Shown here in pieces: positions 55,187 through 64,000 of a DNA stretch of 64,000 nucleotides. Location of the stretch: the NCBI GenBank assembly GCA_907163375.1, contig CAJQUW010001841.1, forward strand, positions 1-64,000, written 5' to 3'. Source of the DNA: Prostheceraeus crozeri (Eukaryota > Platyhelminthes > Polycladida > Euryleptidae). The notes beneath the pieces were generated by a model. The model ran no database searches. It was not told the origin of the DNA and worked only from the letters and a program-made list of their open reading frames with translations. The translations under genes and the position numbers were made by a program. How positions within the stretch are numbered: the first letter of the stretch is position 1; each line of letters starts with the position of its first letter.

Positions 55187-57149
55187 ATAATAAAAAAAGA
55201 ATTATTGCCATCTGATCTACTTGGTTTCCCAACATCAACTTAATGTGTTGTCGATGGTTGTAGCACAAATTGTAGAACCCAAATCGAAAACAAGATCATA
55301 CTATTTCATTTCATTGTTTCCCAAAAGACGCTGAAAGATTCAGGAAAATACTAGCTGCAAAATATTGGAGAATTTGAAGAGGGAATTTGGAATCACATAA
55401 TATCAAGAACATCTACTCGCACAACAACTTATTGAAATCCGGTGAATTTGTTATTCCTTTTGCTCCCAGTTGATTCAATTATAGCAACTCCATTTTAGGT
55501 AAGTTGTCCGATATCAAGGAACTCGACTATATCGAATGGTCAAAACAGTTAAAAATGGCACATAATTATGTTGAACAACAAAGCTTTGGCTTCAAATGGA
55601 ATATAGAAAAGTTCAGCTCTTTTAACTCATTCTTTCTTACACGAATTAGCCATTCAAGCACTGGAGCAATACAACTACATTGACATTTTGGCAGCGCTCT
55701 AAATTTTCCGGTTTTATCGACGTGATTAGTGCAAAGACTCCGACGATAGGACTTCATAAACGAAGTGAGCATTCCGATCCTATAAAATTAATTCAGAATT
55801 GTTAACTTGACTATCTGGAAAGTTTCCTTGTTGTTGTGCTAGAAGCTTGGGTGGTCTCAAAATCTCTTAGCATGAGTAGAGAGTCATTTTACGACATGAT
55901 CCAATCCACCAAAACCCTTTAAGTGTAATAAGTGTTTCATATCTTTTTGTGGTTCTAAGTATGTCCTCTTCGGACAAATTCATTCGAGTGCCGTTTCAGC
56001 TGGTATCGACAGTCTTCATGTGGAAAAAAATTGATATCTGTGAAGGATGTAACTGATGCAGTAGGAGCAAAATGATTTCTTTTCTAAGCATTCTGAAGTG
56101 TCCCAAAGCTTTGAACGCTGCTGCTGATCGCTCAGAATCAATTAATTTGGATCTTGTCGAGCTTTTTTCAATCATGCCTGAACCCACAAACGCGGACTTA
56201 TGAAAACAGGCATTATATGTAAAGCTTAGATGGATTTATAGTCAGAAAAGTCATCATTAAAAATTGTTGTCCTTCGTGTTATTTGATTCAAATCAAGTGA
56301 GAAGACACCTCGTCCGACACTGCTTCAACGCAGATGAATTTGACAGTAACAACAAATTGTCTGATGAACATGATCATAAAAGCCTGGAATTTATTGACAA
56401 TCCGCATAAAGAAAGCCCGAAAAAATCCTATCCACAAGAACTAATGCAAAATTTTCGAAAAAGTTCTTTGCATTTGTTGGTAAGAATTTTCATCGCGATG
56501 ATTTGAAAATGGACATCCATTTCAATTTTCTGTACTGAAATGATTCGTCAATTGATGTATGAAAAATTACATATCAGCATGGAAATCTGGATGTATAGGC
56601 TATCCGTCCAAGTCTATATTCGAAAGGTGCATAAGTCGTCTAGCAAATTCTCATGTATTTTTCTTGAAATAAGCGATCGATTTATACAAAGTTGTTTGTT
56701 AAGAACGATTGAAATGGATGGCTCCGAAAATTCTGCAACTTCATTCAATTGCTTAATGCACAATCTATCTTCTATCAAAACCGTAAGTAAAGCGCGTGGA
56801 ATGATATAAAGAAACATTCATGCACTAGTTGTGCGAGTAGATGTTCTGGATATTATGTGTTTCCAAATTCCCTCTTCAAATTCTCCAATATTTTGCAGCT
56901 AGTATTTTCCTGAATCTTTCAGCGTCTTTTGGGAAACAATGAAATGAAATAGTATGATCTTGTTTTCGATTTGGGTTCTACAATTTGTGCTACAACCATC
57001 GACAACACATTTGAAAGTCACTTTGAGAAAGTATAATCGTGATGCTTAACAATCAACTGTCTTCAAGACAGGACAACTAGTGTATGTAGATATCGGCAGT
57101 GTCTCATCCCAATATAGAATACTATATAGAAATCCATGTTAATATATTC

Positions 57150-57499
57150 ATTGTTGCTGAACCAATGACATCAAAAGTCCAAAATTTTCCAGATCTGTAA
57201 AATACTCAAATCTGTGATCATTTTCTGCGTAGCCCATACAGCTCAGAACATTAAAGTATATGTCAAGCTTGAGATGTCTACGAGTCGAAATAGTGAACCA
57301 TAGCAATCACCTCAACGCCATTTTCACTGAAATTGCAGTGATGGACGGTGAAATACTCCTACCTCACTACATAGCAAATTAGCCGGCCATAATTATGCAA
57401 TTAAGGCCGTCTAATTTGGAATAGGAGATATATAAACGACTTTCATAGAAAAATGACATGTGAAATATCGGCTGACAAACCTACTTACTCAGTAACAAT
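57150..57499. mobile_element. MITE, second copy of the 18173-18530 family
   Basis: 350 bp beginning attgttgctga and ending tcagtaacaat, with the same internal palindrome and TATA-like box as the first copy and the same orientation. It starts 10 bp after the long-TIR element ends. Confidence 0.72.
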
Positions 57500-58582
57500 T
57501 CCAGACAGTGTCGGCTGCTGACGCAACCTCGTCTACGTCTGATATTTCTGCCCTAAAAGTCAATGATATAGTGCTACTTTTTGTTTTTATAGGCCAATCA
57601 ATAGAACTTGAGTGCTGCCTTTGCGGTTATGTTAAGAAAAGCGACAGGCATTCTTATTATTAAATTGCGTATACATTTTCGTTTATTGCTGTCTTGCAGA
57701 TGAGAATTCGTCCGACTCGCAGGGCCCTATATTAAGTACAAGTTTGGGCTTAACACTGAATATTTTTCTATTTTTTGACTGAATTTAGTGTAATTATGAT
57801 GAAAAAATAGAGTCTGGAGCATTTGTAAATCGTAGGAGTAGCTCATTTGTAACTTATCAAGACAAATTTTAAAATTATCCCTGATTTTATCTACTTTTGT
57901 GATAAAATATCCCTACTTTTGTGTTAAACTCTCCCTACTTATCTACCTACTTTTTGCTGGAAGTGCGCTGGGATGCCTTATGCGTATTGAAAGAATTTTA
58001 GGATGCTCCAAATACAAACTGAAATTTGTTGCTTTATTGTATACACCTTATTGTACACGTATTACTTCAAAAGTAGAAAATGTAGAGAATGTAGAAAAAA
58101 CTCAGAAAAGCAAATAATTCCACGCAATCTATTTTCATCGAAAACCACATTATTACGTGAAATACCCAGATTAATGTGTGGTCTTATTTAATGAAGCGCA
58201 AAAATTGAACGCACACAACAATCATATCACAGTTTGCAGTACAAATTATGTAGCACGTCGGCATTGAATAATTGAATTGCATTACATGAGATGGAATGCC
58301 GTTGTAACATGGTGATGTGTGTTATTTCTGCAGTCCGCCTTCCACTGGCAGGCAGTGTTCGCCGGAAAAAGTAGCTTTCTGAAGCATGTTGAGACTCTGA
58401 TGTCGTCATCATTTATGAAGAGCACTTTTTCTTATTGAAGAATGATGACGTGAAGCGCTAAATAACGTTGTTTGTCGTTTTTTTGAACTCAACAATTTTG
58501 AATTTAGTGATTCATTTGATGTGAGTGCTGCATGTTTTGGCTGGCTAGATATGGATACGCTCGCAAATTTTCAAAATTTACC
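57500..58582. other. Intron 3 sequence, nothing recognised
   Basis: No supported feature. Short open frames are not convincing. Confidence 0.4.
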
Positions 58583-58601
58583 AACTACAACTGGTTTATA
58601 C

Positions 58602-59551
58602 GTGTATATAAATAAAGCCATTAAATTCATTTTAAGAAAATCAAAACTATTACTTTGCGCAATGCATTTCGTCCATTCTTATACAAGTGCAAACATTGAA
58701 CTGAATACAAACTTTAAAATCATGCACTTACAGAGTAATTATACTAAATCTATGAACAAAATTGAGAGCATGCAAGCCTATCAGACTGAAAGATATGAAA
58801 CAATTGAGTAATTAACCTAGATATTAAAAGAAGCAAAAAAGGAAGACTTGATAACTGCCACGGTAAATAAAGGGTTGACACAAAATCTTTTTGCTGGGAA
58901 AGGTCGTGGTTTTCACGGAAGATAGTGGGAGACTGGAGAATCCCTAATTTATTTACCAATTTCATTGTACCTGTGGAAGCAAGCACGTTGGGAAGATGGC
59001 AAGATGTCTGAATGAGAGAGTTTCGGAACACCTTCCTAAGTGGCTAGCCAACCCATGAAAGTGTTCACCCAGATCTACAACAATTCCAGCAAGTAGCATT
59101 GCTAGACATTTGCATCTTCAATAACGAGAGACAATCAGCAAGCAAAAACTTTAATATTAAGTACCACATGAACAGCATACGGACATTAGGGATTCTCGAG
59201 TCTCTTGTTATGTTATGTTAAAACCACGACCTTTCCCAGCAAAAAGATTTTGTGTCAACCCTTTATTTACCGTGGTAATTATCAAGTCTTCTTTTTTGCT
59301 TCTTTTAATATCTGGGTTAATTACTCAATTGTTTTATGTCTCTAAGTCTGCATACTCTCAATTTTGTTCATAGATTTAGTATAACTACTCTATAAGTGTA
59401 TGATTTTAAAGTTTGTATTCAGTCCAATGTTTGCACTTGAATAAGAGTGGACGAAATGCATTGTGCAAAATAATAGTTTTGATTTTCTTAAAATGAATTT
59501 AGTGGCTTTATTTATACATAAATTGAGTAAAGGGGAACCATTTTTTTAAAG
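58602..59551. mobile_element. Foldback PLE-type element with target duplication
   Basis: Flanked by a 19-bp direct repeat with two mismatches (aactacaactggtttatac at 58583-58601; aactgcaactggcttatac at 59552-59570). Arms of about 340 bp (58605-58945 and 59195-59550) are inverted copies. The centre, about 58960-59160, reads CTCGSKHVGKMARCLNERVSEHLPKWL, a degenerate GIY-YIG domain of yet another lineage, then a broken SSIARHL tail. Confidence 0.72.
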
Positions 59552-59569
59552 AACTGCAACTGGCTTATA

Positions 59570-60253
59570 CAGTGGAAGATGGTTAATCGACAAGGTTCGG
59601 GATCAGTTAAACCTTGTCGATTAAGGATACTTGTCGACTGTAGAAACCATTCTCTATTTCATACACTTCGAACCTTACAGCATGTTTGATCCGCAGTTAT
59701 CACCCCGCTTACAAAAATATCGAATATCTGATAAAAAAAGCAAAGAAATTTAAAAAACAACCCTTTACTAAAACATGTTTATGCAAATTGAACACATAGC
59801 CTACATGCGAGTATAACTTCTAGGTTCTGTAAAATTATCAAAACAAAAATGCCTCACTTTCTGTAAAAGTCGGTTATTTTTGCTTGCTTGTAAGATGCGG
59901 CAGCGAAAACTAGGTTTTGCTGTTCGTTGAGAGTCGCTGTGCTCAACCTGTGCTCTTCAAAAAATATTTTCAGCTCATCGATTTGTCGCAGGGCTTGAAT
60001 ACGAGAGATCACAATTCTTGAAACTTCATCCTCCTCCTCATTATCTTAGCTATTCCAGGAGCCACTAGAATGAGAGTATAGCTGACAGGTCACGTGATTG
60101 CTACATCACACACCTTGTCGATAAAAGGGACTTTCACAGCGAATTTCTTGTCGATTAAAGAATTATTTGAGCATATTGTACCGGGACTTGGACGATCTCG
60201 TCGATAAAAGAGACTTGTTGTTTATCGGGTTATCGATTAACCATCTTCCACTG
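59570..60253 (-). mobile_element. Pogo/Tigger-type DNA transposon relic
   Basis: 684 bp with inverted ends cagtggaagatggttaatcg and TA on both sides. The CAGT...GA...GAT style of end is typical of pogo/Tigger. A minus-strand remnant near 60020-59865 reads ALRQIDELKIFFEEHRL and ends KQAKITDFYRK, like the C-terminus of pogo-type transposases. The rest of the transposase is gone. Confidence 0.78.
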
Positions 60254-60343
60254 TATTATGTTTTAAATAATTCTAATATCGTTTTTTATATAACTTAACT
60301 CTATTTATTGAAACTGTGGAATGAGTCTATTTCTTCCCTTTAG

Positions 60344-60503
60344 ATGTGTATAGTCTTCAATAAAGACGGACTGAAAGATATACCACCACCTATGGTAGCT
60401 CAATCATTTATCAATCACAATGCCTTCCTTACCAAAGTATTTGTCGTCGGAGCTGCTATTCAAGCATCAAGACGGCCTTCACTGAAGAATTTTTCTGCTG
60501 GAA
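60344..60503 (+). CDS. ITPK1: ITPK1 exon (ATP-grasp core)
   Basis: 160 bp between acceptor tcttccctttag and donor gtaagt. In phase 0 it reads MCIVFNKDGLKDIPPP, then FINHNAFLTKVFVVG and RRPSLKNFSAG. This aligns closely with MAIVFNQEGL...FINHNAVLYKVFVVG...RPSLKNFSAG of vertebrate ITPK1. The Lys in KVFVVG and the Arg/Lys of RRPSLKN lie in the nucleotide and inositol-phosphate site. Ends in phase 1. The next exon, expected to carry GIDIIIN and DINAFPGYEG, is not in the window. The internal Met is not a start codon. Confidence 0.92.
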
Positions 60504-60505
60504 GT

Positions 60506-62340
60506 AAGTGTAAATTCACGTGTTTATTCATACATGTAAATTCTATTGGTCATCCCTTCTTTATTCATCCTATGAATGTGACAACTGTTCATTTTCCATA
60601 GCTTGATAAAAACCATGCATTGAAGTGATAAGAGCGATTGCGCTGTGATTAAACTGCAAATTTATTATTAATAGTATGATTAACTATCATTATATATTGT
60701 ATTATATAAATGACATAAAGTCCACCTGAATATAGCAAGTTGGAGATAAGAATGTCAATTTTTAGATGACTCGCAAGGCGTTATTAGCTAATTAAATCGT
60801 TTTTAAACGTGATCATCACATTCTGTTCGACATGCTAAAAACAGACTCTCGGTGCAATTCTGCCGTGAATTATTTACTAGCTTCATGCAACCTTGATAAC
60901 AGTCATCATGTCACCTTCGAAAATCAAGCGATGAGCTTCTACTGTCTTTCACATGAGACCAACAGCTCCCAATAACATTGAGGCCAGGAGAGTTCGATGG
61001 TCACTCTTTACAGGAGTGTCACGTGGTTTTCATGAAGCCACTCTTTTGTTACCATTGAAACGTGGTATGGGAAAGAATAATGCTTCAGGTCGATTATTTG
61101 CCACATAGATGTATCTTTCATCCAAAATTTCGATGCTTTACTTTGAATTTAGCGTTTCCTCTCATTTGAAGGTGACAAGTCCTGTGCGGCCTATTGAAGA
61201 TGGATAGACCTGCACTACAGCTTTTGTAATAAGTTTGTAATCATGCCTTTAGCTTTCCCACATGACCTGCGAATGTAGTCGAAACCAGTCACCGATCTGT
61301 TAAAATCGCTTTCATCGGAAACATTACTTGAACATTGACTTTTTCTTACATGACTCCGATGGAATTGAAGTATCATTCGATGCTAATTCTCTGTCAACAT
61401 GGGCTCTCTTAAAGGTCGTCGAGCAGAAAATTTGATGTCTTTCTGTAAACGCAGACCACCCAGACATTCGCTTTTTTCGCTTTTTCGAAAATATGCCTGA
61501 ATTTTCGCCTTTATCGAGTGGCATTCGTTTTTTTCGCTTTTTTGGTAGAGCAGGAAAAAAAATTCGAAGTACAGGTATTTTTTACATGTTGACAACGCGA
61601 CGCAGCATTTTGTCATGTTGCCCTTTACTTTAGTCATGCTATCATCTGTGTGTTGACAATTGAATGCACATCTTGACGATTGCATAATCTTATGTAATAA
61701 CTATATTATATAGGAATTGGAAAATGTGCCCTTAGTGCGAGTAACAAAAAAAGTCATGTAGCAATTCTTGAAGGCAAAGCCTTGTCGTAGTGCGTTCCGG
61801 TAAATGCACAATTTTTTTCAGTAACTTTGAGGTCATGGTGCTATAACATTTACACGATTCTGAATTGATGCATGTTGAAAGTACATGCGGGTCACATACT
61901 ACAAATGAATGTCATCGAATTTATCATTCAAGGAATTCGAGACATTAATCCATGCTGGCCTGTCAGAGACACACGGGAAGCCTACTATCGAGTTTTCTTA
62001 GTCGATTGATGTTGGATTAGTGAAACAATTCAGTTCAGTTTGTGCGAATGAGTGAGGTGCATTGCATAATGTTGATAAATAGGCCTAAGAAATTGAGATG
62101 ATAATATACACAATGGAATATTTTCTGTTGAATTTTTTATTGCACTGTCACTTTCACTGTGATTTTCGTGAAGTACGTGTGTAGCTAGGCAAAAGGTCGA
62201 TGTGTATAATAATCACTTTGCATCTACTGATTGATACTACTAAGACATTGATATGATCGGATATGTGTAGCCTATTTTCTTATAACCACTTGAAACTTTC
62301 TGAGTTATAGATTGAAAAATAGATGTACCAGTAGGCCTGA
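60506..62340. other. Intron sequence with a possible Tc1 relic
   Basis: No exon found. On the minus strand near 61120-60960, KEWLHENHVTLL resembles a Tc1-like transposase segment, too decayed to be sure. At 61455-61545 a Phe/Arg-rich phrase (ttcgcttttttcg) is locally duplicated. Confidence 0.35.
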
Positions 62341-62343
62341 TAT

Positions 62344-62375
<32 letters not shown>

Positions 62376-62377
62376 TT
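62344..62377. repeat. (ATC)n microsatellite, LINE 3' tail
   Basis: About eleven ATC units. As the minus strand this is the (GAT)n tail of the adjacent LINE. Confidence 0.92.
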
Positions 62378-62410
62378 ATTTTCGTCAGCATTTTTCCCTC
62401 TTGCGAGGGG

Positions 62411-63487
62411 TTACTGACGTTCGCACCACGCTGACACGCCATTCCTCCATCTCGCTCGATCGCTTGCATCTTCTGCTTTCAGACCAGCTCTTTTGCACTC
62501 CCTCAGCGCCATGCTCTTCCACGTGGTTGGTCTTCCTCTTTCTCGTCTTCCCTCCTTCTCAAAGGTCCATGCTTTCTTGAGTGGATGTGTATCATCTCTT
62601 CTCAGGATGTGACCCATCCATCTTAAGCTACTCCTTTTCACCACCTCAACAACCGTCTCCGTCAAACCCAAATGCTTCATTAATTCGTCAGTGCTCTTTC
62701 TGTCAGCAAGTTTTACTCCGCACATTTTTCTTATCATGGCTCGCTCTGTTCTTCGGAGGACACCCTCTTCCGCAGATCTTATATTCCATGTCTCTGAGCC
62801 GTAGGTCATGACTGGCCGGATACATACTTTATAAATTCTTCCTTTTAGTCTGTTAGTAAAGCGTCTTCCACATAGTACTGATGAGAGCTGATTAAACTTC
62901 ATCCAACCAAGACGGCATCTTCTGTCAATTGCTATCTCGCATCCACCACCACTGTTGATTGTGTCACCGAGATAACAAAAGCGTTCCACCTTCTCAATAC
63001 CCTTCATATACTCTTCATTCGTGCTGTTCATCTCACTTTCCCCGTCACTTCGCTGACACGACTTACAGACAAATCCATCTCCTTTGGTCTTCGTGAATCT
63101 CTTTACGCCTGCGCACCTGGCATGTACCCACTTTCGACATGAATTACATCGTGCAGAATTTCTCATTACACGCTTGCGGCACACTCCACACGGATCGTGC
63201 TTGGCCTCATCAATTACTTTTTGACCACCACTCGCTCTCATCACCTTCGTTTTCTTGATGTTTACTTTCAGACCTTTGTTTTCGAACACTTTCTTCCAGT
63301 CATTGAATGCAATTTCCAAACTCTCCATAGAATCCGACATTAACACCAGATCATCAGCGTACAATATATTCCATAGCGCCTCCTTTCGAGCAGATTCAGA
63401 TAAGACATCCAGAACAGTGGCGAAGAGCAGCGGTGAAAGAACAGAACCTTGATGAACTCCTACTCCAACGCTAAAGCTGTCCGACAA
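62411..63487 (-). pseudogene. LINE RT C-terminal half with PHD-like zinc finger
   Basis: 358 codons, open. The RT part has GVHQGSVLSPLLF and NILYADDLVLMSDS (motifs B and C). Then comes a cysteine/histidine-rich insert, about residues 97-144 (CGVCRKRVMRNSARCNSCR, WVHARC, FVCKSC), which looks like a PHD/RING-type zinc finger. After this follow RFCYLGDTINSGGG, VMTYGSETW, LRWMGHILRRDD and RRERGRPTTWKS, the usual LINE C-terminus. The finger lies between the RT palm and thumb regions. N-terminal half lost by truncation. Confidence 0.88.
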
Positions 63488-63535
63488 ACTCGCACTTCTG
63501 CCAAACTTGATTTTCGTACTATTTTGTAAATAATT

Positions 63536-63831
63536 TGACTCCCGTTTACATTACTGCAGTCCTACCGATTACGTCATACTTCACGGCCGCTATATGCATG
63601 TATTATTTTATATATTTTATATATCATTTAGCTTCTGTGTGCTGAACTATGCGGTATCGACTTATCTCGTGTGCTTCAACAACTCGTAACTTCTGGCAAA
63701 TGCGTCAGTAAATAGGAATGCCCACATAAAATTCAACCAGAGAAAGTTATGTCAACGATCCAAGACAATGAGAGCCTTGCATCGTAAAGCTTGGACTTGG
63801 TTTTAGATAAATTATCTTGGCTATTTGTCAT
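63536..63831. other. Nothing recognised
   Basis: Non-coding AT-rich sequence after the LINE 5' junction. Confidence 0.4.
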
Positions 63832-63969
63832 GTTTTGAATCGAATTGGAAAGAGCCAATATTGAAAGGCATTGATTTTATTTTCGTTTTAGTTAGCTATT
63901 ACAAAATAACGAAGACAAAAATACAGTAAATATTTTTCAATATTGGCTATCTCCAATTCAATTCAAAAC
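63832..63969. repeat. Short foldback (MITE-like)
   Basis: Inverted arms of about 36 bp (gttttgaatcgaattggaaa on the left, ending tcaattcaaaac on the right) around a 65-bp loop. No coding sequence. About 138 bp in all. Confidence 0.65.
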
Positions 63970-64000
63970 TTGGACTTTTTTGGAGCATATTTCAGTCGAA

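Larger units (their letters stand above)
55010..55242. mobile_element. Miniature foldback retroelement with facing hammerheads, copy 2
   Basis: 233 bp inserted in the left arm of the long-TIR element. Its borders are exact: a 14-bp target duplication atgtgttgtcgatg lies at 54996-55009 and 55243-55256, and the intact right arm of the host shows the empty site. After a 30-bp unpaired 5' part, arms of about 98 bp fold back on each other. Hammerhead cores point outward from the centre on both strands. Same family as 31507-31845. Confidence 0.82.
54866..57140. mobile_element. Long-TIR element of unknown family
   Basis: About 2.3 kb with inverted ends of about 320 bp, starting acatggatttctata and ending in its complement. 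The left end is split by a 233-bp insert (55010-55242). The right arm is 56825-57140. The 1.4-kb centre (55430-56820) holds decayed frames on both strands without a recognisable transposase, for example FDSNQVRRHLVRHCFN at 56264-56506. It may be a non-autonomous DNA transposon or an inverted dimer. Confidence 0.65.
18962..60503 (+). other. ITPK1 host gene, central portion (four exons)
   Basis: Extent of the visible part of an inositol-tetrakisphosphate 1-kinase gene. Exons: 18962-19079, 46654-46752, 52782-52822 and 60344-60503. Introns are 27,574, 6,029 and 7,521 bp. All borders are AG at the acceptor and GT at the donor. The splice phases match in every step. The N-terminal and C-terminal coding exons are not in the window. 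ITPK1 is a cytosolic ATP-grasp kinase that phosphorylates inositol tris/tetrakisphosphates toward InsP5 and InsP6. Intron 1 is filled with mobile elements. Confidence 0.85.
62342..63535 (-). mobile_element. 5'-truncated LINE with zinc finger and (GAT)n tail
   Basis: Minus-strand LINE that starts inside the RT (about 63535) and ends with a short 3' UTR that can form a hairpin (ccctcgcaagaggga), then a (GAT)n tail (62344-62377 on the plus strand as ATC repeats). Short tandem-repeat tails occur in RTE-type LINEs. The coding part is open to its natural stop. Confidence 0.88.

Noticed and set aside
60506-62340. Next ITPK1 exon (expected GIDIIIN and DINAFPGYEG)
   Set aside because: Searched for on the plus strand and not found; presumably beyond the window.

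Overview
This is a stretch of an AT-rich invertebrate animal genome; the phylum cannot be settled from the sequence. It has spliced host exons with GT/AG borders, long (TA)n tracts, and many kinds of eukaryotic mobile elements: Penelope-like elements (PLEs), BEL/Pao and Ty3/Gypsy LTR elements, several LINE lineages, mariner/Tc, pogo/Tigger and hAT-type DNA elements, and foldback MITEs.

The one host gene I can support is inositol-tetrakisphosphate 1-kinase (ITPK1) on the + strand. Four coding exons lie at 18962-19079, 46654-46752, 52782-52822 and 60344-60503. Their splice phases chain exactly (ends 1, 1, 0, 1) and the joined peptide reads like the middle of ITPK1. The first and last exons are outside the window. 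Introns of about 27.6, 6.0 and 7.5 kb hold nearly everything else from 19 to 60 kb, so what looks like a transposon graveyard is largely intron.

Layout: 1-5 kb, a decayed LINE (minus). 5.1-14.7 kb, an old BEL/Pao element (minus) holding a hAT-like MITE in one LTR and a very young Gypsy element (plus). 14.7-19 kb, low-complexity and degenerate repeats, a MITE and the first ITPK1 exon. 19.7-46.2 kb (intron 1), a chain of insertions separated by (TA)n tracts: a TIR-bounded satellite, PLEs, a young BEL/Pao element, an intact DD41D mariner, foldback PLEs, and a PLE split by an RTE-type LINE. 46.7-60.5 kb, the remaining exons with a Tc-like element, LINE and hAT relics, MITEs, a long-TIR element and a Tigger relic. 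62.3-63.5 kb, a LINE with a zinc-finger insert and a (GAT)n tail.

The most interesting signal is a set of hammerhead-ribozyme motifs at PLE termini. Two have intact canonical cores. Others replace the C3-G8 core pair with U-A or A-U while keeping the rest of the core. A miniature foldback family, present twice with 13-16 bp target duplications, consists of two such termini facing each other.
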